The translations under genes and the position numbers were made by a program. A stretch of 64,000 bases of DNA, from the NCBI GenBank assembly GCA_005784505.1, contig VCAZ01000021.1, forward strand, positions 3,599,308 to 3,663,307, given 5' to 3'. The DNA comes from Bagarius yarrelli (lineage: Eukaryota; Chordata; Actinopteri; Siluriformes; Sisoridae). Below the pieces are notes generated by a model. That model made no database searches. It was not told where the DNA came from and saw only the letters and a program-made list of their open reading frames with translations. Below, piece by piece: positions 1-12,044 of the stretch. Numbering within the stretch: the stretch's first letter is position 1; the number at the start of each line of letters is the position of its first letter.

Positions 1-156
1 TGGGTCCCTGAGCAAGACCCTTAACCCTTCCTGCTCCAGGGGCGCTATATCATAGCTGACCCTGTGCTCTGACCCCAACTTACTAAGATGGGATATGCGA
101 AAAATGCATTTTATTGGCTCTGTACATGTCCCTTACACAATGACAATGAAGTTGAA
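1..156 (+). repeat. tRNA-derived SINE, family B, 3' part cut by the window edge
   Basis: This is the same sequence as the 3' two thirds of the complete inverted copy at 22431-22657. Shared blocks include the stretch before CTGCTCCAGGGGCGCT, GACCCCAACTTACTAAG and the tail ending ACAATGACAATGAA. The tRNA-like head would lie left of position 1. Confidence 0.75.
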
Positions 157-641
<485 letters not shown>

Positions 642-1420
642 TAGATTGAAATTTACAATCCTGGCATATGACAGACACCCTAATACTGAGTGACTTACAC
701 CTTTTCCATCTATCTGAGCAGCTGATGGTTATAAAAGGCCCACCGGATGCGAAATTCATTTTTAAAAGTTGTTGGAACTGAAATGCATGTCGGCAGTGTG
801 TGTTTACACCCACCCTATAACGATAAGCACCCACCTAATGGTTTTTAAATCTTATTAAATCAAGCCAATTTCAAACGCCTGTTTTTGTGATGTCACATAG
901 ACCAAGGCCGCGTCCACGATTGTTGATTGACACTGCTGTTACACCATAGCCCCGACCCAGAGAATTCGGCAAGCAGGTTCAAAAGCGGGGATGCTAACGA
1001 GTAGCACGTCTGTGAACATACATGAAACGTACGAGAGCAGACGGCATGACAATAATTATGAATTACTGTCACATTTATAATGAATAATGCATATTATCTT
1101 ATTACAAACTGTGTGTGTTGTCAGTGAGGATAACACGGTAACACTACATTAAGCCTATATTTGTAGATGGTTTATAATAGTGTCTGTTAATAAGCTATTA
1201 ACTATATTATTATAATCAGTTTTTGGATCAGTGGAAACGCTTAACAAAACAGAGGGGTGGAGTTAGCAGAGCTTATTAGCATTTAAAGCACTGAAGCGGG
1301 TCACTGTTAACAGAGCTGTTTTCGTCAAGGTAAAATTAATGTTTTTTTTTGTTTTTTTTTTTAACACCACCAATGAGAACTTTTAATCAAAGTTTATTAC
1401 AGACTGGAGAATCTCATCAA
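642..1420. other. Intron 2, nothing recognised
   Basis: AT-rich single-copy-looking sequence with T-runs near 1342-1361. Short open frames here have no protein-like composition. Confidence 0.5.
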
Positions 1421-1517
1421 CTTGCTCAGGGGTCCAGCAGTGGCAGGTCAGTGGTGCTGGAAATGGAACCAACAATCTTCCAATCAGCAGTCCACCACCT
1501 TAACCATACTGCTACTG
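1421..1517 (-). repeat. tRNA-derived SINE, family A fragment
   Basis: Read on the minus strand it shows a degraded head, the CCACTGCTGG block and TGAGCAAG. It matches the full copy at 2321-2510, but its 3' tail is missing. Confidence 0.6.
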
Positions 1518-2320
1518 TATACTACATATACTTTATCAAACATTTTCTAAGCCAACAACCGTTTTCTTTGTCCTAAAGGTTCACATAAGTACAACATATA
1601 ACCCCCTTAATATATGCATGCCACAGTTGCATGTTTTCATGCAGAACTAATATCAGGTCTTTAAAGTAGCACAGTGACTGTGAGCTTTTCCTTCATCTTA
1701 TTACCAAACAACGGTGCCTGGAGCTTTTCATATAAAGAGTGTCACCTGGCCTCGTGTTTAATGAATAAAACATGCATCGGTGCTGCTGGCTAAAATGCGC
1801 CTTTGTGCATCTAACAATGCACACTGAGCGACGATTCACTTTCATCCAGTTCCCCGCTAAAGTCAGATGTTTGCCCTGTAATAAACTGAGTAAATACACA
1901 GCTTGAACTGATCCAAAGGGGGTTCGGCTTTTAGACCGTCGACCTTCCATAGGTACGGTGTGTTACTGCAATTTTCAAAGGCGGGATAATTATACCAGCA
2001 AGCACGCATTAAGCACCAGGAGACTGCTAATGTGGATTGCTCATAATCGAGTATTCCTGCGTCATGTCTGTGTTTGAGGGCAGAGGATGCATTTCAGTGG
2101 CATTTTCAAGACATCAACTCAACTGGTATATGATCATTTATCTTATCTGGGTTAAAACATCTAAAACTCTAGGCTAGAGTGTGATATGCGTCATTATCCA
2201 TACATCAACATGGGGTATGAATAAGCAAAACGTTGAGATGATATGAACTGTAGACGTAGTTAATTCTTACACAAGTGCATGAGAATATTCTGAAGCATTT
2301 TGTTTAGACTGTAAGCATGT
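1518..2320. other. Intron 2, nothing recognised
   Basis: No gene or clear repeat is seen. Confidence 0.5.
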
Positions 2321-2510
2321 GGGAGGTGGTAGCTCAGTGGTTAAGGTGTTATACTGCTAAGCTAAAGGTTGTGGGTTTGACTCCGGGCATAACCAAATTA
2401 CCTCTGTTGGGCCTCTAAACAAGGCCCCTAATCCTCAATTGATCAGGTGTATAAATGAGATAAATGTAAGTCGCTCTGAGTAAAGGTGTCTGCCAAATGC
2501 TGGAAATGTC
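2321..2510 (+). repeat. tRNA-derived SINE, family A, near-complete copy
   Basis: The tRNA-like head has an A box (TAGCTCAGTGG, 2330-2340) and a B box (GGTTTGACTCC, 2374-2384). A body block (TGTTGGGCCTCTAAACAAGG) follows, then the conserved tail GTAAGTCGCTCTGAG with TCTGCCAAATGC. It is the best reference copy for at least fifteen related fragments in the window. The head has no tRNA cloverleaf that would suggest a real tRNA gene. Confidence 0.85.
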
Positions 2511-3590
2511 ATATTCATACTGCTTGTTTCTACTCCCAATAAAAGTGTATATTATATGGTGAATCAATTAATTAACTGGCTAATTTTTTAGAATTTTTTT
2601 ACTAAATGAGAAAATAATCTTAAAAGAAAAATGTGATGTATGTGAAAGCCATGTGGAATAACAGCAGTGATGATAATGGAGGTGGTGGTGGTAAAATATG
2701 TACGTTTTAGCACGAGGTTTTTTTTTTTTGTCATTTGAGCCGCCCTAAACAAATAATACTTTTTAAATACTAGTATGCCATCTTTTTTTCACTTCTAATC
2801 ACCAGCAACCAAAAAAAAATTGATATAAAATGCTTGAAAAATGACCACATCGCAAGCGGAACGCAGCGTAATACTCTGAGTGACAGCGTTCGTATAAGAT
2901 GCCCATTTCCATGGTTACTGTGCTCTGCTCCGGGGAGCTCGTTTACAGTGTCTATTTGAAATGCAAATGCTGTTAAGCCAAAGCTGTTCCATATTTCCAG
3001 CTTTCCTGACAAATGTGCATACAATAAATTAGCCCGGCTCGATTCAGAGGTGTGGGGGGTCTAATAGAGCGGCCCTGTCTCTCCTGAATCTGTCAGTTAT
3101 TGGCCAGTTATTTAATATTAATGGAGGCAGTATTTGTTTTAGAAATCAACATCTGCTTAAACAGTCTCAAATTATTCCCAGCTACAGTGACAACTGGGTA
3201 CATCATTCCCATTGGTTAAAAGTTCCTGAAGAGATATTCAAATCACAGGTTTGTATGAACGTGTTCTATCTAATACAGTACAGCACATGTTCCCAACTGT
3301 AATCCTGAAGATCCCACTGCACCCGAGTGTATTTATGTTTTTCCTGTTCGAACTACTAAAAAATAGGCCCTACATCTGAGTTAGCATGTACTATTCTATA
3401 CTGTTTCATATAGCATGATTAGGCGTAGTATAAATGAAAGTAAGATATAGTTGATCTGCCATGTTAATAGTTTTTATGTGCTATACAAAGTCACATTAGT
3501 GCAAATTAAAAGTTGGATAACGATCCATGGAGTAAAATTTAACCACAGAAAAAAAAACTGATGTACACTAAGCTACCTAAAGCCACTTCC
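2511..3590. other. Intron 2, no gene; simple repeats only
   Basis: T-run at 2720-2729 and a GGTGGTGGTGG patch near 2680. The part around 3360-3440 has the TAGTATAAATG / ATAGCATG style of a dispersed fish repeat, too weak to name. Confidence 0.4.
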
Positions 3591-3670
3591 GAATTATTGG
3601 CAAGGACCGTACGATACAATATGTATCACTACACATGGGTCACGATATAGCAAAATATTTTGCAATACAA
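3591..3670. repeat. Dispersed repeat with ATGTATCA / ACATGGGTCACGATA core
   Basis: The core ATGTATCACTACACATGGGT resembles 8764-8796 (CATATCACGATACATGGGT), so the two are probably fragments of one family. No ends were determined. Confidence 0.4.
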
Positions 3671-3984
3671 AACAGGAGTGAGGGGGGACGTTGTTTAACA
3701 AGCACTGAGAATTTTAATGAAATATTAACCTAAACGTAAATCCGATAATTCAAATATGTATTAATACGTTATTGTGGAAAAATATATTGCAACAGCTGTA
3801 CCAATATCTAATGAACAATCACTCGTGCGGTCTCATGGGATACTACAGTGTCCATATTTCAAAATTCTCACAGAGGAACGTTTTTTCGCATACTATATAC
3901 AATCCAAATTCCATTATTTAGATTTAAATGAAATAAAAACAAAAAGACTTTTAAATGATATGAGCCGATATAATATTGATAACA

Positions 3985-4451
3985 TAAATGTTTAAACTGA
4001 GAAATTGTAAAATTTTATATACAAAGTGAGCCCATTTTAAATTTGTTGCCTGCTACAGGTCTCAAAAAGTTGTGTAGGACACCTCCTCTTCTCTTCTCTT
4101 TAAACAATCTGAAGATGTTTGGGCAGATTTTGAGTTTCCGGCGTTTCGGTGTTGGAATTTGGTCCCATTCTGGCCTCATACAGGTTTCCAGCTGCTGAAG
4201 AGTTTGTGGTCGCCTTTCACGTAGTTTTTGTTTAAGGCAGTCTGTGATTTCCAACAAGAATGTCAAATTTAGAGTCATTAAATCTAAAAGGAGTTCATTT
4301 AGTGGATAAATGTGTACAATTTTGCTGCTTAAACATCCATGTTATCCATGTTCTGTTGTGAATCAAATATCGGCGTATGTGATTTAAACGTTTTTTTAGT
4401 TTTCATTTTATTTAAATATTCAACCAACTTTTCCAGAATTCAGTTTCTAGT
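3985..4451 (-). mobile_element. Deleted Tc1/mariner element, same family as 15666-17233
   Basis: The left part (TTTAAACTGAGAAATTG and TTGCCTGCTACAGGTCTC) matches the subterminal inverted repeat of the 15666 copy. The right part (4325-4451) matches that copy's right end, including TTTTAGTTTTCATTTTATT and CCAGAATTC. Between them is a minus-strand remnant of the transposase C-terminus. Most of the coding region and the outer left terminus are lost. Confidence 0.75.
4080..4278 (-). pseudogene. Tc1 transposase C-terminal remnant
   Basis: The minus-strand frame contains RRPQTLQQLETCMRPEWDQI followed by PTPKRRKL. This is the conserved C-terminal end of fish Tc1-like transposases (IRQ...WDQIPTPK type). 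The helix-turn-helix and DDE catalytic domains are absent, so the copy cannot make active enzyme. Confidence 0.75.
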
Positions 4452-5848
4452 ACGGATTTTAGATATTTTTAACTTATTGAGCTTTCTTTTATTGCACTGA
4501 AAGAGAATGAATGTTCTAACTGTTAAGCACAAAAGTTCCACAGAATTAAACTATTGAAAATACCAGGCTGCACGGTGATTCATTTCAGGACAATATCCTG
4601 TTTTCCCCCAAATATTATATATGATACATGGTGAAAGATATGTGGGCACTCGACCAATCACATCCATATGCTTTTTAAAAATCCATAGATTTTGTGTCTG
4701 CCTTGCTGTTATATTAAGAGTGCAGCTGTGGGGATTTGTTCGTTCAGCCACTAATTAATTGGCGAGTTCAGGCTCTAAAGGTGAACTATAACTCAGCAAT
4801 TCTTTATAGTACTCCATGGCTTTGTGCACATAATTGTCTTCGCCTGTTGGCTCCAGTTAAAGGAAAAACATAACACTAAATGACCAGTTGGTTCCAACTG
4901 TGTGACCATAGTTTGGGGAAGACACCTTCATGTATTTATTACTAGTGTTCACAAACTTGGCTATATATATTTTGGTTCAGAATGACATTCAGCTGAATAT
5001 CTGGCAACCCTTTTTATATTGCATCACGATAAAGAACAGATATAATGATGCAAATGTTGATAGATTATAGAAATGTGGTATAAGATATTGGCGTGGGGGG
5101 GGGGCTGTATCATTATGTATGCTCTTTGCCTACTCACTTTGTCTCTTTGGTGATGCAAATAACCAGGTAAAATCCCCACCAGTCAGAAATGAAGAAAAGC
5201 GCTTGGAACAGAAGATGTGGGTGTCAGAAATACAGCATAGATACTGAACCCGGTGCTTTCAACTCAAACACCATGGCTACATGGAATTCTGCAGTCTCCT
5301 GGCTCTCCATTTAAACCTGTTCTTTGCATTAATAGTCTCTTTGAATATAATATCTCATTTGAATGGAATTGACTTAACTATTGCTTAGGCAGTTAGTTTG
5401 CTAGTGGTAGCGCCGTGGTGTAGGTGTTCCTCTGTGTGGTGACGCAATGACCGTCGCTAGTCTTGTTTTTTTCTACTCAATTTTCCAATGGAAACAGCAT
5501 TTAAGAACCTCCACAGGTTTAGGCTGCCAAAAAAAGTAAGAATTAAAGGCGGGGCCAGGAAAGTCTTCGGAAAGGAGGCGAGGAGACCTTCACAGGGGTA
5601 AGGGATGTGTGTTAGTCGATAAACTTACAGTGTGCTCTTGCTGTCATGCCAAAGTGCGATTACCTATAAAAACAAATTAGTTCCTGCTGCACACCGCCAA
5701 ACGCCATGATCCAGATCAACCTCTGGACCTCCCAAAGGTACAGAGCACCTACTCCCATGCACCAGCACGCTCAAAGAATTGCACTCAAATAAAAAGAGCA
5801 CTTTTGGACTACATTTTATTTTTATGTGCGTACACTCGCATAGAAATC
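4452..5848. other. Intron 2, nothing recognised
   Basis: AT-rich sequence with a G-run at 5095-5103. No coding or repeat signature that I can support. Confidence 0.5.
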
Positions 5849-5951
5849 TTGTGGGTTCAACCAAACTGCTGGGCCCCTGAGCAACGCCCTTAAAAAAGAA
5901 AGATAAATGTAAGTTCTGGGTAAGGGCGTCTGCCAAATGCCAGGACTGTAA
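5849..5951 (+). repeat. tRNA-derived SINE, family A, 3' half
   Basis: B-box remnant GTGGGTTCAA, then GGGCCCCTGAGCAACGCCC and the tail GGTAAGGGCGTCTGCCAAAT. Confidence 0.75.
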
Positions 5952-6188
5952 TCACAAAAATCATCCCGGCAAGGATTGTGTAATTAGGAGAAAGCAAGTG
6001 AGGATGAGGACGGCTGTTTCACTCCTTCAAAATGTTTGGAAATGTCTTTAGGAACTGGTACAACTGGTAAAATGGGTTTATCTGTATGTGTGTGTGTGAG
6101 ACAAGATGTCTTTAGAAACTGTCCAATTAGCATCTGTTAGGTGAGGCGCAGCAGGGAGCAATTAAGCTGAGCTTCTAGTCTCTGAAAA

Positions 6189-6224
6189 ACACACACACGC
6201 ACACACACACACACACACACACAG
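6189..6224. repeat. (CA)n microsatellite
   Basis: About 18 CA units with one G interruption. Confidence 0.95.
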
Positions 6225-6429
6225 AAAGCTGCTTTTCTTTAGCTATCGGCCAACATTTTCTAAGAAATATCCTACAGAGCTGAAAATGTACGCACAATTT
6301 GTGCGTGTGTGTGTGCCACTGTGTTGTTAGTGCAGTCCAGGACCATTTAACAGCCTGTGTTACTTCCTCAATGTGACTGTTTAAAGATGACAAGCGTCAT
6401 AAATTATGTCAAAAAGGAAGTTCCTGTCT

Positions 6430-6720
6430 GTCGTAGATTAGTCCCACATGTGCACAATGGCTGACTGTCAGATATCTTCCACATCGCTGTCAGCCCATCA
6501 TCTGTCCCTAAACGCAGCCAGTGTGACAGAGATTTCCGGCTTTATTAGGTGAACGTTCATGTACAACATCAGTGTGATCACCTGTGATTACTCGAGCAGC
6601 TGCCGTCACCAGGGTGACCTCTCTTACTGACATGGAAACAGCACCATGATGAGCTCCGACTTTACTTTACTTCCACTTTGATCCTCTGACCCTTTAACGC
6701 TTCATAAAGCACGTTTAATT
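6430..6720. other. Repeat-free island, weak candidate conserved element
   Basis: Balanced base composition, no repeats and no coding exon. It includes a closely spaced cluster TGTGATCACCTGTGATTAC. Conservation cannot be tested here. Confidence 0.25.
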
Positions 6721-7079
6721 AGTGACACTAATGAAACACGGTTGCATTGCAAGTCGGGTTGCAAAGCAGTCACAGGGTTGTGCAAGCAATTTTGCAATTT
6801 TTTTTTTGCAATAGGGTTTGACGGACTGAGGGTTGTGTGCGTAGTGATGTGCAAATGTTCTGACAGTCAACACTGCGCTAAACATGAGAAACATTTGTAT
6901 GGAGCAGCTCCGGTTGGGAGTGAAGTTATGGAAAAGGCAGCGAAAGTGTTGGCGGTTAAGAGCTGTTACACGCAACACGGATGAGTAAGCACTCGACTCT
7001 GCTGTAGTGATAAAGATGCACTGATACTTCATTTTGTATCTTTACACTGGATGATGGGCCTTTATGTCCACTATACCAG

Positions 7080-7282
7080 CCAGATAAAAAGATTACACAA
7101 TATTAGCGACAAGGTCAACAATAAAATTTTGGTGAATAAAATGACTGCAGCCCAATTAAGAGACACATTACAAAGCTGAAGTGATCACCTTGTTTAATTA
7201 ATCAGTTACTACAGGCATAACTTATACATTCAACTGCATAAGCCATTAATTGTTCTAATAATCATCTGTTTCAGCCCTATAC
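7080..7282. repeat. MITE of the GGGCTGAAAC-end type
   Basis: The right end (TCTGTTTCAGCCCTATA) and the internal AAAGCTGAAGTGAT / AGGCATAA blocks also occur at 9770-9820. The left boundary is uncertain. Confidence 0.5.
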
Positions 7283-7627
7283 AAGACATTTTAATAGGAA
7301 TGGCTGTTAGCCTGCTCATTCATGTGAACCGCCTAATTAGCCGTTCGGCAGAGCAATGTTGATTTAGGACGAGCGCTTTCTTAAAGGAGCATTTTTGCCA
7401 AACGATGTTGACATTTGAAAGCACCTAAAAAAACGTCAATGTTCAATGTGTCCACGAATAGACTGAAGATCTCCGCCACAACTACAGAGTAAAACTCGCT
7501 CATTTAAAACAAAACAAAACACCCGCCCAAATACGTAGAGTAGAAACCCCAGTCCTTGTATCCAAAAGCAGCACGCATTTTATCAACCAGCCCAATGCAT
7601 TTTTTTCGTTCTGACGTAATAAAAAAA

Positions 7628-7700
7628 TATTTAATTCAATTTAATTTGTATCGCGCTTTTTACAATGGTCATTGTCTCAAAGCAGCTTTACACAATCGAA
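7628..7700 (-). repeat. L2-like LINE 3' tail fragment
   Basis: On the minus strand it reads AAGCTGCTTTGAGACAATGA, then AAAAAGCGCGATACAAATTA and an AATTGAATT-type tail. This is the same tail as at 16563-17011 and 33450-33712. Confidence 0.7.
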
Positions 7701-8509
7701 GATAATTATGAAATGATTTGAAAAAAAGTTTTTTTTAATCTATTTTTGCTCTGTCCACACTGTGTAGACTACATCTAGGCAATGATGGACAGTTGATCGG
7801 TAAGAAATTTGTAATTAATTGAATTAATTGATTAATTTTATCAACGTTCTAGACTGCTGGAAAATGAATCAGGATTCCCAGGGGAAAAAAAGCAAATTCA
7901 ACTCTTTATTTCATATATTAAACTGCTCTATTCTTGTTGTTTTCCAATCACAGTGACTGTAAAGCCCAAAACCTGACCAAACACACTTTTTCCTTTTCTT
8001 AATTTGAACATGTGCTAATACGCTAATGTCTCTCATTTAACAACAAACATTACCGCAGGAGTTACTTACAAAACATTCACCAAAGTGGAGCTTATCAGTT
8101 TTACACAGACTGCATTCTAGGATTGCAATTTTCACTTAATCCTGCAATTTTGTTGCAACAAAACACCTAAAAACACAGACACATGCATGATATTTCAAAA
8201 AGCTACTGTGTAATTAGTTATTGTAACCCAAAAGAATCACAGAAAAAGCTGTGCTAAAAAGACCAAAAAAAAAAAGGGCTTAATTGTGGAAAAACACTTT
8301 CTATGACATATTGTGACAACAGAATAAAGTAGTTCAATAGTAACGATTAATCAATAAAATTATCAATTATTTTTACTATTAGCGATTAACGATCTTAAAT
8401 AAAGAAAAGTCTATACATTTGTCAAATATGAACTTATTTAGACCAAATGTGCTGGTAAAAGCATGCAAACGTTAGCTATTTATTAACAATCCAAATCAGC
8501 AGGCATCGG

Positions 8510-8605
8510 TACAACCCCATTCCAAAACAGTTCCATACAGAATTGTATCAAAAATACTGAATGTTATTATGTGCAAAGCTTATGAAACTATATTTCATTA
8601 ACAAA
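8510..8605 (+). repeat. Probable Tc1 terminal repeat fragment
   Basis: TACAACCCCATTCCAAAACA resembles the outer Tc1 terminus at 15666 (TACAACCCGAATTCTGGAAA). The similarity fades after about 60 bases. Confidence 0.35.
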
Positions 8606-8639
8606 AGAACAGAAATCGTTGCATCTTTAAAGTTAGCAA

Positions 8640-8800
8640 ATCAGCTATTTTAGAGGCAAAATAATGGCCTACCCCACTACCCAGGAGGTAGGTCATTCAG
8701 GAACCTTGGGTCTACGGTGGAATTAGGACACACTACTCACCTGTAATATTATTATAATATTCTTGTGATATGATACATATCACGATACATGGGTCCGTCC
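8640..8800. repeat. Dispersed repeat sharing the ACATGGGTC core
   Basis: Second occurrence of the motif at 3591-3670 (GATACATATCACGATACATG). The flanking part has no recognised identity. Confidence 0.35.
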
Positions 8801-9137
8801 GGCAGCAGTGACTACATGAGATTGGTGGCTGGCTGATGTAAGGAATTGTTAACTTTAGCCTTTCCTTTCTTCTTCCCCCTAGGACAGTATTTTTGGAGAT
8901 GGTCAGTGCTGTTCTTTAAGAGCTTTGTTTCTAATATGGCTGAAAGCAGGCAAAGCCGAGCTCCTTCAGCAAGCAGGCGAACTGATGAGAGAATTGTTGC
9001 CAAACATCGTTTAACGGCTGTGCAGCACCATATGGCGTGTGTGTGTGTGTGTTTGTATATGTAGCTCTCTGGAGTGTTTTGTGTGCTGAGTCTGTAGAAC
9101 ATTTTTCAATGCTTTTCTTGCCTTCTAGTGTATCCAC

Positions 9138-9914
9138 ACAAGGACTGAAACGATTACTTGACATTATTGATAAAAAATAAATTGTTGATAAATATTCCTG
9201 TTCATGGGTTATCATGTAAGAACCTGCAACAGCGTGGTTTAATCAGTGTGGTGCTGAAGCACAAGACTGCAATTCAGTCCAAAAAAAGACTGGAATTTAT
9301 GAGAAATAGATGGAGTGTAAATCTGCCTTTTTGTGAAAAAAAAAAATTATAATAATAAAGAAAATCTGATTGTAGGGATGTGGATGTTTGCAGCAGCTCT
9401 GCAGTTGGCAGGACAGTAAATTTCAGTTAAAACATCCAAAGCAGCAGAAGTAACGAAAAAAATAAACTATGTCAGTGTCGCTTTCAGGAAGAATTCGAAC
9501 CTGACCTCTCTGCTAGAAAAATTAACTCGTTAATTAGTGTGGAGAGAATAAATTTTATTATTACTGAATAAACAAATAATCAAAAATTAACAGAGAGAAA
9601 ATGATGCATAATTGTACTATTATAGTTTGACATTTTCCAAATGATTCTTCCGTTTTGGGAGAATATGAATAACAAATTATTTCAACCAATTGCATAAAAC
9701 AGAAGCTACCGAATAATCAGTAAAATAATATTGCAGCCATGTTAAGAAGACGATTCTAAAAGCTGAAGTGATTTCCGCGTTCAATTTATCAGTTGCAATA
9801 GGCATAATCATAAATTAACTAACTGTATAAGCATGATAATCGTTGATTTATCGATTATTCACTCTAATAAGCAATAATTAAACGACGAATCGCTCTAATA
9901 ATTGTAGTTCTATA
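9138..9914. repeat. MITE-like element, GGACTGAAACGATTA ends
   Basis: It starts AAGGACTGAAACGATTACTT and ends with AATAATTGTAGTTCTATA, an imperfect inverse of the start. The inner block CCTGCAACAGCGTGGTTTAA is repeated at 20700-20718 (CCTGCAATAGCATGGTTTAA). The AAAGCTGAAGTGAT block is shared with 7170-7200. The ends resemble non-autonomous hAT-type fish elements; superfamily is an inference. Confidence 0.5.
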
Positions 9915-10051
9915 CCTTATAAAGAGATGGAAACTTGGGTTATTAGTCAGGAGCAAACTGCTGACGCTGGGAGTAACTGGATATGACTTCCCCTTTGTTT
10001 ATTCAACAATCTACAAGTCTATGGAGTCGATATGCTATGACATAAGAAGAT

Positions 10052-10510
10052 ATGTATACACACACACACGCACACACACACCCAGTACAGGAGCATACAC
10101 ACAGGCACGTTAATACATACACACACAGTCACAGTTGCTTAAACACAGTCACACACACACCAAGGTGCGGCACAGACACAGGTGTGTCAATACACCCACC
10201 CACAAGTGCGCAGTCAGGCATGTCAAAACATATATACAAATACATTTCAGGCATTTGGCAGACGCTTTTATCCAGAGCGACCTACATTTATCTCTTTTTT
10301 TTTTTTTTTAAGCCTACTAAGCAGTTGAGGGTTAAGGGCCTTGCTCAGGGGCCTAACACTGGAGGCTTAGTGGTGCTGGGAATGAAAGCTATAATCTTAG
10401 ATCCGCAGGCATCACACACATACAGACAATAGCACACGGTCAGGCATGTAGATATATACACACATCTAGAGTTGCATACACACAGGCACATACACACACA
10501 CCTGGGGGGC
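10052..10510. repeat. CA-rich cryptic satellite with an embedded SINE
   Basis: Irregular ACACACA/ACAGGCAC sequence on both sides of the family A SINE at 10243-10412. The long open frame across it is a low-complexity artefact. Confidence 0.7.
10243..10412 (-). repeat. tRNA-derived SINE, family A
   Basis: The plus strand begins GCATTTGGCAGACGCTTTTA, the inverse of the SINE tail, and runs through CTTGCTCAGGGGCCTAACA to a degraded head near 10412. Confidence 0.8.
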
Positions 10511-12044
10511 CCAGAGAGAGAGAGAGCGGTCATCACACTCAGCTTGTTGTTTAGCAGAGTGGGTAGTAGTACACAGTGTTGCGTGAGTGAGTGGAATGAT
10601 CTATGCAACTGCACCTCCAGCAGCACTGAGTAGGCAACATGAAACTCCACTCACAGGCCTACGCAATGCCCACGCAAATGTGGGGGAAAGGGTTTGGAGG
10701 AAATCTCTGAGTAACTTGACGTGATTAGACAGCAATGTTAAATGCGACTTGATTTTAGCTTTTTTTTTTTAAGAGCATATGTCTGGTTTTCTAACTGACC
10801 ACCTGCTGTTTTTTTGCCATGTGACCTTTTGAGTGATCAGGAAAATGCTCGCATTTTCATCATGTTACGATAGCCAAAATAAATTCCATTCACATTTGCA
10901 TATTATATCTGCATCAGACCACGACTTGTTCTAGCGGAAAATCCAGGAGTGCATATATATATATATATATATATAAATTTGCCAGCTGAGCATGAGATGT
11001 TTCTACAGAAGGTCTTGACAGGAATACATACAAAAGAAAGCTTGGCAAATAAAGATAAAAGAAAAATCGAAAAGAAAAAATAAATACTCATTTTTTTATG
11101 ACAATGCACAAATGTTAACAAGTTGGGGAAGGGAATCTTTAGGTAATTTACCATCCGATCCCGATTCTGGGAGTCACGAACTGATTTTCAAAATCCATTC
11201 TTAATCTACACTATTTTCTAATTCTTCTGCTGTGTAAATTCATGTTTACATTTTACCAAGAATTGGAGATAATATGTTTGTTTGTTCATAGCTGGAATTT
11301 CTGTATGATAATATCATCTATCCTAAAAAAAAGATGATTTTGTTTAATAAATTTTCTTTTATTACCAAAGTTGTGTTTAGGATAAAGGAGCTCTGAAACA
11401 TCAGATTTTTATAACAGTTATAAAGAACAGTTAAATAACACCGTAAGAGCACACTGTTCCTTGGCTCAAGCACTTGCAACAGTGTGGAAAACCCCTTTGG
11501 TTATCCACAACGGAGAACTGGCACAAAACCGCCACTGACCAAGTAATTCGCTTTTTTAATCCACTGGAGACGTTCCAAAGTGTTGCCACACAGTCGATTT
11601 AAAATTTGATGTTGATTGTTGATTATTTTTGTTCAAATTAAACAAATTCGCCAGCATATTTATGCGTCAGTCGTTGCTTAAGTAACAGACTTTTATTAAG
11701 TTTAGATGTGGTAATTTTCATTTTGTGTGTGTGGGTAAATGCATTTTTCCAGTCAGGGCTTGTCATAGTTTGGTGAGAGTGCAGGCGCACAAGGGGTCTG
11801 AGACAGAAAAAAAAAAAGTTTTAAATACATGTTTGTATCTAATAAACCAGTTCAGTACATTGTGGACTTTTGTTCTTCATTGTATTAAATTTAAGTGTTT
11901 AGACAAACCTGCAATCTACCAACAGGGGTTACAAGCCAGTGACTTCGGTGCCGGTCCCAAGCCTGGATAAATAGGAAGGGTTGTGCCAGAAAGGGAATCT
12001 GACGTAAAACATTGCAAAATCAAAATTTGTCAATCATCAGTCGT
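10413..12044. other. Intron 2, simple repeats only
   Basis: (AT)n at 10953-10974, a GA patch at 10515-10526 and otherwise AT-rich unique-looking sequence. Confidence 0.5.

Noticed and set aside
2321..2400. Real tRNA gene
   Set aside because: A and B boxes are present, but the rest does not fold as a cloverleaf and the sequence continues into a SINE body and tail.
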